From: Ischnura elegans
Lineage: Eukaryota > Arthropoda > Insecta > Odonata > Coenagrionidae
DNA: 64,000 bases
Assembly (NCBI RefSeq): GCF_921293095.1
Contig: NC_060251.1
Span: 99,062,566 to 99,126,565 of the forward strand
Direction of reading: 5' to 3'
The stretch's first letter is position 1. The number at the start of each line of letters is the position of its first letter. Of this stretch, positions 11,400-22,514 are shown in pieces. The position numbers and the translations under genes are program-made. The notes beneath the pieces were generated by a model. That model saw only the letters and a list, made by a program, of their open reading frames with translations, had not been told where the DNA came from and did not search any database.

Positions 11400-12000
11400 C
11401 TATGTAAGACGGATTTATTTTTCAAAATACCTATTTTCCGTTTTTTAACTTAATTTTGAATTTATGATCTTTCCTTCCTACGTAGAAGGGTGAGTCCAGC
11501 TTTAGACCTATTTCTTTCCAACCCCGTTCTTTAGAAAAGGCTTTGTACACCCCGCATAACCTATTTATGGTTCTTCTCACTTTTAGAGGTTTACATCCTA
11601 AACACCTTAGCATAGCTGTTCCCTTCTATGATTCCCTAGCTGGCTGCCTTTCACTGAACTTTTTCAAGCTTTAAAGATCAATTTTCACAATGGGGATCCC
11701 ACACTGAAGTAGAATATTTCTAACACAGGCCGAACCATAGTCATGTAGGGCATTTCTTTGGTTTCTCTATTACTCTCTTTTATATTTCTCATGATCCAAT
11801 TGAGAGTTTTAAACGATTTCCCTACCACCTGATCAATATGATCAAGTTTGTATGTGAAATTAACCCCCAAGTATTTTAAGTCGTTAAAGTTGGAAATATT
11901 TTCCCCGAGCAAGAGATATGACCGATTGTCCTTGTTTCTCCTTCTCGTGAATGTAATTTGACACCATGCGCAGAAATGCTGCTTTAGGTAATACATATAG
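11400..12000 (-). mobile_element. Jockey-superfamily LINE remnant (LINE E), end of the reverse-transcriptase ORF
   Basis: On the minus strand the translation holds the block after the RT palm typical of Jockey/CR1-type LINEs: CQITFTRRRN, then LKYLGVNFTYKLDHIDQVVG, SFKTLNWIMRN and MVRPVLE (about 11990 down to 11700). Downstream, in other frames, come LGCKPLKVRRTINRL and VYKAFSKERGW. Only the C-terminal third is present and several frame changes separate the pieces, so it is a pseudogene. No close second copy was seen in the window. Confidence 0.8.
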
Positions 12001-13985
12001 AGAAAAAATCGGAGAAAGAGCCCTAATAAGATCCCTTAAGATATGCTTTGAAACCGTGCATTTCAAATTCCTACCGAGTGGACTAGTTCCAATTTAGAAT
12101 GAAGTACTCTTTCTATTTTTGTCTTTTTCATTTGTCTTCTGCGAATATTCTGCGATTTACGACGACTTTATATTCAATGTGTACGGAGAAAACTACCCTC
12201 GAGCGGCCAATAATTCAAATTATGAGGTGAAAATTAGTGTAAGTTTCACATTTTAGCGTAGTAAGTATAACTGAGCTATTCCCATGCTGGTACTTGATAT
12301 AAGTGGAAATCAATGCTCTTATTGAAGTCGCACAATTGTTAACTAAATGATTTAATGCAATCTGCTGTCGGCAAAAAATTTGGAAGGGGTAGTATATAAG
12401 GGCTTCGGGTAATATGGGTACTTGCAGATGTAAAAAACTGTGTAGTCTTTAAATAGGATCGAAGTTTTTCCCGGCGAACAAGATGAAGAATTCCTTGTGT
12501 AGTCTATTGCGCCACAAGGTTATTTTCAGTCATAGTTTTTCCATTAAATTTGTTTTCTCTTTTATTTCATAAAATATGATTCAATATACTATATAGATAG
12601 AACAAAAATATAAATTAAGAGTAATTAATTTATTTTTCCGATTATGTCATCACAATAGTATACAAAGTCACAATAAACCAAATATTTCTGTCCTAAGATG
12701 CTTCCTATCATACCTTATTACTCCATAATACCAAGGGATCTATTCGCTCGCCTCTACTGCATTGATATTCCTCGAATACCTTCAGAGACAATTAGAGAGT
12801 TCCACGTCTCCTCGTTGCCACAGCTACGCTACCATGCTGCTCCACGCTCAATTACAGTCAAATTTCCAACCCTTTCTTCACGTCGTTATTCTGACTTTCT
12901 GCTGCATTCCTACTCTTCATTTATGAAAATCTCGGGTTCTAACACTAATTTCAGCATTTTCTTCGAGAAAAATGATTCTATCAACACTTCTCCAGCCTCT
13001 GCATCTCATCGGGGGTCAACGTAATCCACGTATGACGCAATATTACATTGACGACGCTGCATACATTGCATGATCGAAATACGCAAAACAATAGATTACT
13101 ACGTCACAGCAATCATGTGACCTTTTTTCCATGTAAACGAATGCATGAACACTCAAATAACCGTTTAGTGCGCATATTAAACCCATATTCCATTGAGAAC
13201 GGTAATATATTACTATTTAAATACGAAATTATTTCAATGTGCTAGGTCAGAACGTAACAAATTGCAAGCAAGAATTAATCATCATTGAATTGTTTCAGGT
13301 CTTATTGAACGACACCATTATATGAACTCACTCAGTGGACAAAAAGCACCTTAATTAGCTCAAAAATAAGGTCGGAATGAATTATCTTCTGGAATCTTGG
13401 CCCTTGAGAGCGCCAACAGGTGACTTCAAAAGGGGTCTTCACTCCATATCCAAGGGATGTTTCTGAATTCAGACCAGTGAGTTGGCTGGGTACAAGGAAG
13501 GAAGTTAATCATTCGAAACACACACATCACTGCCCGCGAAACGAATTTACGAACATTTCGCAGAACACAAAAGTTCAAGCAACTGTGAACAGAGGGGCAA
13601 GCAAGCAAGAATCAGATTCTCCATTTCCTTAGGGTGTCGAGGGAGAACTAACCACCTAGCTCCCCGCGTAATTAATTAACGTGTTTCGACTAATTAAATT
13701 CATAGCGTCACAGGCTAGGGGAGACTCATTGCATTCTGTTTCCATTGTTTTAACCTTGCATGGATTTGCCACAAAAATAAATTTAACCTATTCAGGTGTG
13801 ATGAAGTTCATAATTATAAATATATCGGCATAAAATAAAATGTAATTGAACTTATCCACAATTTTTTTAAGGCGTAACACACCAGATTGTGTCTCTGTTA
13901 ACGTAGTGCGCACTAAAATAATTGTGACAAAGTGCAATTAGATTTTATTTCCATATGCTACATTAATTACTAAACATTGGGAAAT
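12001..13985. other. AT-rich gene-free DNA
   Basis: Frames of 60-108 codons (e.g. 12698-13024) have no recognisable motif. No repeat identified. Confidence 0.4.
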
Positions 13986-13992
13986 TTTGGTT

Positions 13993-14300
13993 TATTACCC
14001 CGCAAGCCGCCTAAAAGGTGTGTGGCAGAGGGTATTAGGACACCAGCCATTTGCACATAAAAAGGAAATGCACTAACGAAATTACGACTGGCATTTATTA
14101 AAGTCATTTATGGTTCGGGGGAAAAAGGAATTCGCATATCTATCCGTTCGGCAAAATATCTCTCTTAATTTATCGCTTCGGTCGGAGCTGGAAATATAGT
14201 GGGGCTCTAATATTATGTTCTCCATGTCGCTCTTGAAGATATCCATTCTCAATTGTTCGAGGTATCTAAGCCTAGCGCGCAGCCTCCGAGTCTCGAATGC
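13993..14300 (-). mobile_element. LINE B 3' end, minus strand
   Basis: Begins with the LINE B 3' hairpin in reverse (CCCCGCAAGCCGCCTAAAAG, then the GTGT-GGCAGAGGG arm and TTAGGACACC). It continues into the reversed C-terminal coding region, recognisable as R-S-D-R...FPRTIKD compared with the better copy at 52245-52762. The (GATGTA)n tail is lost. 5'-truncated and decayed. Confidence 0.75.
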
Positions 14301-14457
14301 ATCTCAGTCCAAATGTGTCGTGGTATAAAGTTGCATGAAGCGATGCACGCTATAGGCTGGATCTTACACGTCCTTCAAGGATGTGCCCTTACTCTTTTGT
14401 TATTACTATGGTATGGCACATGCTTGAGGAGGCGACTGACAACAATGGTCATTAAAT

Positions 14458-14640
14458 AGTGCTGTGCGAGTCTCGTCTCGGCGGTCGAGACGAGACTTTC
14501 ATTTCTCGGCGGGTTGGGACGAGACTCTCGGCGCGGCGAGAATCTCGCCTGGATCGAGAGTCTTGACGAGACTCGACGCATCAAGACTACTCGACACCCG
14601 TCGAGACTCTCGGGAAAGGCGAGAATTTCAAATGAGGATC
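14458..14640. repeat. GC-rich block with repeated GAGACGAGACT-type motifs
   Basis: The motif GAGACGAGACT, its reverse complement and close variants recur several times, making a highly self-complementary block in an AT-rich setting. It could be a short non-autonomous transposon; no clean TIR or TSD was found. Confidence 0.45.
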
Positions 14641-14814
14641 ACCAACAGTCGACAGTAGAGTTTACAGTGGTTTCTTTTACGGATTTGTTAACAGAACAAA
14701 AATATTTCGTTCAATGAGTTTTCTTATGCATCCATTATTTTAGTGCGCCGTCAAATTATAAGGATATCCTCATAGGTGGCCTTCCGATCAAATTTATATG
14801 ACTCTCAATGAGTT

Positions 14815-15134
14815 CAACAGATTCAGGCTTCAATTGGTGGAAGTATAAACATATATAAAAGGCATATTTAAACTCCTTGAAACCTGCCGTATTTTTACAA
14901 AAAAGAATTGTACGTATTATTTTGAAAAAAGACAGATTTGAGAGATCCTTCCCACTTTTTCTTCATTTGCGTTTGCTTCCGTTGAGGCATATATATATTA
15001 ATAAGGTCCTACGATGTTTTTATGCTAGAAGTGGCAACTCTAAAATATTTCAGTCCCTGCTTTCTCCCTTTACCCTGAGTAAAATGAGTGTGCCCTTACC
15101 ACAACCAAATTTGACTTTGTTTAAAAGATTTTTT
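14815..15134 (+). mobile_element. LINE C, C-terminal part of the RT ORF (left part, interrupted)
   Basis: The frame at about 14877-15134 reads LQKRIVRIILKKDRFERS, PLFLHLRLLPLRHIYINKVL and SGN, the signature at the end of the RT polypeptide in CR1/L2-type LINEs. The element is 5'-truncated at about 14815, just after GACTCTCAATGAGTT (14800-14814), whose exact 15 bp copy lies at 22390-22404. It is split at 15134 by the 6.33 kb TIR element and resumes at 21474. Confidence 0.78.
15127..15134. repeat. 8 bp target-site duplication, left copy
   Basis: GATTTTTT here and at 21466-21473 flank the 6.33 kb TIR element. The related uninterrupted site at 6600 carries the same sequence once. Confidence 0.85.
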
Positions 15135-15764
15135 GGTTAAGGTGCGTTTGGTGGGGACATGGAGCAAGTAGTCCGAAGATGGGCGTGGTACACCCTCCGT
15201 TGGGTCTCTAATCCCGCGAACCCTTTCCTCGACGCGTTAGCCCTCGCTGCCCCATCTCTTGGACCCTCACAGCGGGGGGCCTTACTCCCGGAAACCGACC
15301 GCTGTGACTGCAATTTGAAAATCATTCAATCAATCCAATAATAAAAAAATGATTGCTTGCATCGTACTCCCGTTAATCGTGCGATCAAGTACGTCTTTGA
15401 AGCGTGTTTCTGCGATGAAAAATAACGATTTTGTTAACTTACCTAAACACGTGGCTGCGGACCACTGGAAAATGGCAACAGCGCTTTGGAATGGGCAAAA
15501 GTAGCGGGTTGTTTGAATGAGTTACGAGCATGATTTGGCCATCTGCTACCGCTCATTTGCACGCCAAGGCTTTAGTTAATTTGCCTACAGTTCCTCAAAG
15601 TCACCAATAGATAACCTGCGTCGAGATAAAGGGTCAATTATTCCATAAGGCGGATACTGAAGGGTTAAAGCAGTCGAACTACTTCGAAAAGTCGAAAAAT
15701 ACCCTAGAGGTGGCTAGGCTGTGTGAGTTTTAGACGGTGACTGCGAGTACCTTTACGTATTTTC
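15135..15764 (+). repeat. Left terminal inverted repeat of the 6.33 kb element
   Basis: Non-coding apart from a chance 60-codon frame. Contains AATACCCTAGAGGTGGCTAG near 15705, close to the LINE A 3' hairpin arm. Nearly identical to 20838-21465 in reverse, implying a recent origin or arm-to-arm conversion. Confidence 0.9.
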
Positions 15765-15977
15765 TCCAGAGAAATGAAAGAAAAAAAAAGTTCCTTGTTG
15801 ATAAGGAATCTTAAGTGTTGACAAAAATGCATCCCATGAATTACCATCCATTCAAAGAGACGCTGCCAGGTACGTTAAAATTCTTTACGTCAGTTTTGTT
15901 AGTGTTAATACCTCATCGATAGACTCGAATGGAAATCTCTATGAGACCGCTGACTGAAAAACAAACTTAACCTAATA

Positions 15978-16235
15978 GATACGTTCAAGAGGAATGTATT
16001 TTCTGACGAAGGTAGGCATATCTTACGAAGGCCAGCATACTACACATATCGAATCGTTAAAGTAATATAAAAGAGATAGACTGTAGAACAGACATGTTCA
16101 GAATGTCTTTTTTCCACGATTTATAAGAGACCGTACAGACAGCATTAGAACTCACAAATAGATTACATGCTTTAGTATTGTAGCTTACTAACTTATGTAA
16201 ACATTAATGCATGTTTCCAAATTTTCAAGACGGCC
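15978..16235 (+). mobile_element. LINE A fragment, C-terminal coding plus start of 3' UTR
   Basis: Matches other LINE A copies: ATGTATTTTCTGACGAAGG, then TTTTTTCCACGATTTATAAG and TAGCTTACTAACTTATGTA, parallel to 19135-19345 and 33395-33500. Decayed; the 3' hairpins are absent. Confidence 0.7.
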
Positions 16236-16396
16236 TAAAATGCTTGGAAAAATGATTGACAAATTTATATTGCTATTAGAAGACTATAATGAAAAGTATG
16301 AAACAATTGACCCAATATAATTTCTTTTTATAACTTTTTCTAAAAACTTACTGAATGACCCTCGTATCTCATTAATAAGCTGAATACGATGTATTC

Positions 16397-17535
16397 ATCT
16401 ACATCTACATAATAACCTGCGAGCCAACTCTACGGTGTTTGACAGGGGGTGATCGATCACCACCATGCATTAAGTTTTACATAGGTTAGTAGGCTACACT
16501 ACATGTCATTTAATCTACTTATGAGTCTATTGCTGCCGTTATAATTTCTTATTGATCGATAAAAAAGTTGAGAAAATCGATCGTTTTACATTGCACTTCC
16601 CGGACATAAGACAAAAATTCTCTTGGGTTATCCTGTAACTCCTCTACCAGCGTTTTTCTTTTAAAATTCGTGAATGCATTCCTGAACGCTTCGTACGTGG
16701 CGGCTTCGGACAACTTTATTGTTCATTTATTAACTTGCGCTCATTATCGGATAAACTCATGCCGACTTTTTTAATTTTAGCATTGCTCGTTCTCTGTCGC
16801 CTCAATGATTTTCTCACTTCCGCATCATACCATCTCGGTTCGCTGCCTTCTTTTTTTTATTTTACTTGGGAAGTAGCTTCGTATTCCAGAAGCTACGAGC
16901 TCAACAAGCCCTTGCTAGGTACCCTCAACATTAAACTTTATTATTGCTTCTTGAAACGCGGGGAAAGAATTACCAGGTGAATCTTAAAACGATCAATATG
17001 AGATCTTTTAAAAATGAAAATTTTACGTTCTTCATTAAAATTTTCAGCAGTATTTAGAGAAAGCTTTGTAGTTATACACTATGGTCACCCATTCCTTCGA
17101 GTGTGCTCACGTTTATTACCTGATGAGGTATATTTGTCGCTAATAAATCAAGAATAATTTCTCCTGAGGCTGAGTTGGTGGTCTGTAATACGTTCATACT
17201 AATATGGTTTTGGATTTTGGGCAACTAATTGAGCACCACACAGATTCCACGCTGGTCTCAGTTACGGTTACCGCTGGGTTGACGATTGGATTCTTTACAG
17301 AGTATAAATACTCCGCCTCCAGCTCGATTAATTCTATCTTTCCTATTAACGGTGAACGATTTTGGGAGGATCTCATTGTCTGATCATCATCTGTTAGCCA
17401 ACTTCCTGCTCCAATAATAACGTTACACTTCGTACGATGAGTAAAATGGTGGAAATCGGGAATCTTATTTATTAAACTACGGATATTGACCTCAGCCAGG
17501 GTTATTACCTTGGAACTAGTTGCGATTTAGATTGC
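16397..17535 (-). mobile_element. LINE A copy, minus strand, endonuclease kept but RT missing
   Basis: The 3' end is at 16397 with CATCTACATCTACAT (reverse of the GATGTA tail) and the reversed hairpins. On the minus strand from about 17530 the frame gives an apurinic-type endonuclease: SLINKIPDFHHFTHR, then SWLTDDDQTM, ESVWCSISCPKSKTILV and LLATNIPHQVINVSTLEG. A linker WYDAEVRKSLRRQR...FKRKTLVEELQDNPREF follows to about 16590. The sequence then jumps to the end of the ORF and 3' UTR, so the RT domain has been deleted. Several stops and frame changes; dead copy. Confidence 0.75.
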
Positions 17536-17574
17536 GATTCGGGACTTTCGGTATAATTCGTTATTATGCTTCAC

Positions 17575-17695
17575 GATCTGTGTACCATTTGATGTGCATG
17601 TGGGAATTCTGTTGCATACTGCTTGGTCGTGATTGATAACCTATTGCCAAACACATTAGACGTGGGTCGCTAGGTATTATGTAGATGTATCTAAA
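17575..17695 (+). mobile_element. LINE A 3' UTR end, plus strand
   Basis: GTGGGAATTCTGTTGCATAC, then a diverged two-hairpin block and GGTATTATGTAGATGTATCT, as at 33650-33757. It lies back to back with the minus-strand LINE A copy. Confidence 0.7.
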
Positions 17696-18304
17696 TGACT
17701 TTAATTTACTGAAATCTGATACTCCCTGCCTTTGAAATAATGACAGTAGACCTTTTTTCCAGTAGATCTTTTTCCTTCGGGGCCCCATGGCCAAGCACCT
17801 AGATTAGCGCCAAGCAATTAGGCTCGCGAATTTTGAACTAGTTTTTTAGAACTAGATTTTTATTCGATCGATATCTCACCAGGATCCGGGTAACATTAGT
17901 TAGTATCAATGTACAGTATTGATACTATTGTACTGTACCGACTAATGCTCAGAATATCGATAAAGGCGGTTAAAGTTCATTGTATGAATTACTGTCTCAT
18001 ATGCCTATGGAAAAATTATGTAAGCTTTTGAGTTATCCTTGAGACCAGCCAATTTTTTTACCTGGTCGAAACCAAAGCTAGTCCTGACCGACAGTCACTA
18101 GGCTGAGTCCAGACCGGAATTTCCGGCATCGCCTTCATTCCTGCTACCCTCCCTGTACAATGCAAATTGCACGACCATTCTGGATGGTCATTAATGGTGT
18201 GCATTTTTATTAGCGCTTTAGAGTCCATGTCTACAAAGAACTTCGCCACAATGGCTGAAAGAGGACTGAGTAGTAAATGAGTGCATTTATGTGTGACAAA
18301 TTCA

Positions 18305-18520
18305 AAGAATACTTGTCAGTGTAACCACCTCTAGGGTGTTTGGCTGGGGTTTTTCAACCATTATTTGTTACAGCGATTTAATAACAGCGCTATTTCCCTG
18401 AACCTCTCTTACGAATATTCGGAAAGGCTTAGGGTTCACGTCTAAATATTCGCCCAATATTTTTCGTTTGAATTCATTCGATTCCCCCAGAAGAGTTTAC
18501 TTTGTCTCATTTTTAGATTT
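18305..18520 (-). mobile_element. LINE A fragment, minus strand (3' hairpin joined to EN-RT linker)
   Basis: ACCACCTCTAGGGTGTTTGG (hairpin arm) is followed by a minus-strand frame SNEFKRKILGEYLDVNPKPF, homologous to FKRKTLVEELQDNPREF in the copy at 16.6 kb. RT sequences are missing between them, so this too is an internal-deletion product. Confidence 0.62.
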
Positions 18521-18579
18521 TTATGATTGTCCCGCATTTATTTTATTTTCACACAAGAAAGATCCACACGTGCCTTTTT

Positions 18580-18705
18580 CATTTTAGTGAGAGAAATTAG
18601 CTACTTCGCCCTCATAAGACTCCATTTAGAATACGCTGCCAGTGTTTGGGGTCCTCTTGAAATAAGCTTAAAAAATAGAGTTAGAACGCGTGCAAAGAGG
18701 AACCG
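18580..18705 (+). mobile_element. LINE A/B RT C-terminal fragment
   Basis: The frame gives ALIRLHLEYAASVWGPLE, the conserved LVRPHLEYAASVWDP block seen at 52264-52320 in LINE B. Only about 120 bp are present. Confidence 0.65.
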
Positions 18706-18764
18706 CCAGGTAAGTGAAAAGTCGTTACGATAGCCTTGGGTGACTGTTGCATGATACACATACG

Positions 18765-19120
18765 ATGTGGGTATGGAGAAGAATGGAGAACGTAAAATGG
18801 ACGGAGAGGAAAAGGAACGACGAAGTGCTGGATATGCTGGCGAGGAGAGGCAGCTTTTGGATGAGATAAGGAGGAGTCAGAATGTATGGATGGAGCGAAT
18901 ACTTAGCGCGGAGGGGATGTTGAAAATGTTGTTAGAGGGTATAATGTTCGAGAAACGAGGGAGGGAAAGGAAAAGAATAGGATTTTTAAATAGATTGAAA
19001 AGGAGTAGGCCTTACAGTGAATTAAAGATGGTAGCGCTGGACGGAAAGTGGGGTTTCCAAATCACTTATTAAGTACTCCATGGAAACCTACCTTAATCGG
19101 TAAAATACTATAATAATATA
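18765..19120 (+). mobile_element. LINE F 3' end
   Basis: The open frame contains ERQLLDEIRRSQNVWMERIL, EGMLKMLLEGIMFEKRGRER and RKRIGFLNRLK, matching the minus-strand copy at 53815-54300. The 3' end ...CCATGGAAACCTACC-TTAATCGGTA and a short (TAA)-like tail also match. This C-terminal type occurs in arthropod endonuclease/RT LINEs annotated as craniofacial development protein 2-like, which I take to be RTE-related; clade not certain. Confidence 0.75.
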
Positions 19121-19134
19121 TGATAAATTGAAGA

Positions 19135-19345
19135 GCAGTGTATTTTCCGACGAACTCAGCCATATATTACGAGCGCCAACGTACTACAGAAGATCCGAAT
19201 ATATGAATAAATTAAGTGATATAGGCTGGAGGACAGATTCATTCATAATATCTTCTTTTCCACGATCAAAAAGAGACTATAACGGCAGTGTTAGGACTCA
19301 CTAATAGGTTAGATGACTTGATTTGTAGCTTACTAACTTATGCAG
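19135..19345 (+). mobile_element. LINE A fragment, C-terminal coding and 3' UTR
   Basis: TGTATTTTCCGACGAACTC, then TTTTCCACGATCAAAAAGAG, ACTATAACGGCAGTGTTAGG and GCTTACTAACTTATG parallel 15978-16235 and 33395-33500. Confidence 0.65.
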
Positions 19346-19399
19346 AGCGATGGCTAAGTTCTAAAAACAAGTATCTAAAAAACTACTATACGGGAGAGC

Positions 19400-20710
19400 A
19401 AAAGAAACTATTCATATTTTTAACTGTACGCTGGAATTCAAAACCAAAATTCATATATTAAATAATAAATTCAACAACAACGTCAGAAGGGAACTTTGGA
19501 AGCAGAGAAAACTATACAACGCGTACAGTCCATTACGTCATGAAATAAATTGAAGGCACTTGAAGCTAAAAAAAAATTACGCTGCAAAACGTTCAATAAC
19601 TAAGAAATCAATGCGAAAGTTCAAGAAAAGTACTTCTAAGTAACGTTCAAGCAAAGTTAAGTTCAAGTAAAAGTACAAGAAGAAGTACTCGAAGAAAATC
19701 CTAAATCATTTTGGTCATACTCGAGAAAGCTTCAGGTATAACACTCAACCGTTGATTCGTTATTTGACAAAGATGGTGAACTTGTCACCAAAAATATTGA
19801 CAAAGCTAGCACATTAAGCTCCCACTTCGAAAGTGTCTACACTACTGACGATTTAATTTAGAAATCCCATGTAGAGAGGAATCGATGGAAGAAATATCTA
19901 TACAGCGTGATGGGATTACGAAACAACTACAATCGATTAAGAATAGATAATCTCCGGGTCCGGAGGGAATACCCTTGCGTTTCCTCAAGGAGTAAGCTCC
20001 ACAAATCACACCTTACTTAGAGATTATATTCAAGAAGTCTCTATCAGAAGGAGAGTTACCGCTAGATGGGAACATTGCAAGCGTTACACCCATATTTAAA
20101 AAGGGAAACAGACATCACCCAGGCGACTACCGTCCAATTTCATTAACATCGATCATAAGCAAGATACTTGAGCATATCGTCGTTAGCAATATCATGACTT
20201 TCTTCGACAGACGTCACTTCTTCCATGGCTGTCAGCACGGATTCAGAAAAGGTAGATCATGCGAAACACAGCGCTCTTTCTTAACGATGTTCTTAACGCT
20301 TAATCTTTCTTAACGCGTTTCGTCAAAAACTGCTACGGACGTACAGATAGCGTTTCGCTGATGTTAAGAAAATTAGGCTGGGAGCCGCTGGGAACTCGGT
20401 GGCTGAGCGCAAGGCTAAGATTACTTGAACAATTGAGAATGGATGTCCTTAAGAGCGACACGGGGAAAATAGTATTAGAGCCGAACAATATCTCCAGGTC
20501 CGATAGAAGCGATAAATTAAGAGAGATGTTTTACCGAACGAATAGATATGGGAATTCAATTTTCCCCCGAACCATAAAGGACTTTAATAAATAATAGTAA
20601 CGACTTCCTAGAGCACTTCATTTTGCATGCGTAGACGGCTGGTGTCCTAACACCCCTTGCCACACGCCTTTTAGGCAGCTTCCGGGGTATTATGTAGATG
20701 TAGATGAGCC
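19400..20710 (+). mobile_element. LINE B copy with internal RT deletion
   Basis: Translation in successive frames gives SPGPEGIPLRFLKE, ITPYLEIIFKKSL, ASVTPIFKKGNRHHPGDYRP, SLTSIISKILEHIV and QHGFRKGRSCETQ (about 19930-20270), the N-terminal half of a CR1/L2-type RT. At about 20300 it jumps to RFVKNCYGRTDS, then LRKLGWEPLGTRWLSARLRL and ISRSDRSDKLREMF, IFPRTIKDFNK (20320-20594), so the palm with the catalytic acidic pair is missing. It ends with the two-hairpin 3' UTR and ATGTAGATGTAGATG at about 20690-20705. Confidence 0.82.
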
Positions 20711-20837
20711 ATGAGGTTTGAAATATGTGAATTGTGGTCAATAATAACAGCCTCGGTTCTGATGACGCACTCTGAAGTATTCGCTGTCAAGGGGACAAGG
20801 TTCATGTTACCCCTGGTAGGTGTAATTTACGTAATAA

Positions 20838-21465
20838 TAAAACACGTAAAGGGACTCGCAGTCACCGTCTAAAACTCACACAGCCTAGCCACCTCTAGGG
20901 TATTTTTCGACTTTTCGAAGTAGTTCGACTGCTTTAACCCTTAAGTATCCGCCTTATGGAATAATTGACCCTTTATCTCGACGCAGGTTATCTATTGGTG
21001 ACTATGAGGAACTGTAGGCAAATTAACTAAAGCCTTGGCGTGCAAATGAGCGGTAGCAGATGGCCAAATCATGCTCGTAACTCATTCAAACAACCCGCTA
21101 CTTTTGCCCATTCCAAAGCGCTGTTGCCATTTTCCAGTGGTCCGCAGCCACGTGTTTAGGTAAGTTAACAAAATCGTTATTTTTCATCGCAGAAACACGC
21201 TTCAAAGACGTACTTGATCGCACGATTAACGGGAGTACGATGCAAGCAATCATTTTTTTATTATTGGATTGATTGAATGATTTTCAAATTGCAGTCACAG
21301 CGGTCGGTTTCCGGGAGTAAGGCCCCCCGCTGTGAGGGTCCAAGAGATGGGGCAGCGAGGGCTAACGCGTCGAGGAAAGGGTTCGGGATTAGAGACCCAA
21401 CGGAGGGTGTACCACGCCCATCTTCGGACTACCTGCTCCATGTCCCCACCAAACGCATCTTAACC
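20838..21465 (-). repeat. Right terminal inverted repeat of the 6.33 kb element
   Basis: Reverse complement of 15135-15764. Visible differences include a 2 bp indel near 21388 and a few substitutions. Confidence 0.9.
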
Positions 21466-21473
21466 GATTTTTT
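21466..21473. repeat. 8 bp target-site duplication, right copy
   Basis: GATTTTTT, matching 15127-15134. Confidence 0.85.
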
Positions 21474-21870
21474 TTGTACGTAGGACCAAAGGTTTTTAAT
21501 TTGTTACCCCAGTCATGCTTAATTTCAAAGTCTTTGAAAAAGTTTTTGCAAAATGCACATTCTTGGCTTCTCATTAAAGAAAGTGTAGAACAAATACTGT
21601 TATAAAATACTGATGTAAATGAATTAACGAATTATAAATACTACTTTAGTTGTTTTTTCATGCGCGCACTTAATCTTTGTTAGTATAGATTATCAACGTA
21701 ACACAAAATGAGCTACACTTTATGTAAAGCATAATGTATTATTATTTTGGATGGTAGCCTCAAACAGGTTATCCTTCGCGGCTACCTAAAATTACTCAAT
21801 TTTACTATTGTCATGTAATTTGTGTGTGGAGTAATAAAATTATTTATTTATTATTTATTTAAGTTTGACG
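21474..21870 (+). mobile_element. LINE C 3' UTR (right part, after the interruption)
   Basis: Resumes the LINE C copy begun at 14815: GTACGTAGGACCAAAGG onward matches the reverse complement of 6205-6600 almost throughout. Ends in AATAAAATTATTTATTTATT and further TTTA/TTA repeats, a LINE-like tail. Confidence 0.82.
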
Positions 21871-21875
21871 TATTT

Positions 21876-22389
21876 AAATAAAATATCGTAGCACTTTTCC
21901 ACAATATTTGGCAATTTCCTCCCGGTACCCCCGATAATTCTCACTCCTTCTCAGCTAACCTAAAGGGACTCCTCACCCCCGTCTCTTTTCCTGCGTCGCT
22001 ACTTACTCCTCTCCCTTTCTAAAGACACGCAGCCTCTCTTTTTACCCTAACTCCCCCCTCTTTTTTCACTCTTCTCGACCCCCCTCCCGTTTTTCTATGG
22101 TTCTTCCCCACGTGTCGTTATTTTACAGTTATGACTAGAGTCCTCCGTCCAACGTGGGTTCCCCACATCCCGTAGTTGTATCATTTCCCACTGTCTCTAC
22201 TCTGTACGCCTGTTCCCACCCCCTTCTTCAAAGATGTCAAATCCTCCCCAACCCCCCTTTCTCAAGGGTATAAAGGAGATTTTCATAAGTTTTGCAGTGT
22301 GTTGTACCAGATGATGGCTCAGTGAGCCGAAACGCGTTGTACGCATTAAAAAATCTTGTGGAAGAGTGCTACGATCTTTCATTTAAATA
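21876..22389 (+). mobile_element. Longer hammerhead-like element H-c
   Basis: Outer inverted arms of about 40 bp: ATTTAAAT...ATCGTAGCACTTTTCC near 21880-21915, and GGAAGAGTGCTACGAT...ATTTAAAT at 22357-22388. Near the right arm lies CAGATGA-T-GGCTCA, the complementary TGAGCC, then GAAACGCGTTG (about 22305-22335), the same box order as the other H units. The interior is C-rich and non-coding. The family is inferred; boundaries at the LINE C tail are uncertain. Confidence 0.55.
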
Positions 22390-22514
22390 GACTCTCAATG
22401 AGTTATAATTGTCGGAATTAATAGCGGATGGTTATTTAACTTTTTAAACCACAAGCAATTATTATATGGAGCGGGAGCCGTAATTCTGTTGAAGCAAATT
22501 AATCTCTCCTCCAA

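Larger units (their letters stand above)
15135..21465. mobile_element. 6.33 kb DNA element with ~630 bp terminal inverted repeats
   Basis: Termini read GGTTAAGGTGCGTTTGGTGG (left) and the same with one change in reverse (right). The inverted match runs inward for about 630 bp (15135-15764 and 20838-21465) with only a handful of differences, and GATTTTTT is duplicated on both sides. It sits inside a LINE C copy whose uninterrupted relative is at 6205-6622. No transposase was found; the interior (15765-20837) holds LINE A, B and F fragments in both orientations. The 8 bp duplication would fit hAT-, P- or Zisupton-type enzymes, and the very long arms recall foldback/Galileo elements. The superfamily is undecided. 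Confidence 0.88.

Noticed and set aside
17890-17950. Short palindrome AGTATCAATGTACAGTATTGATACT-like
   Set aside because: Only about 11 bp arms and AT-rich; could be chance and lacks flanking repeats.
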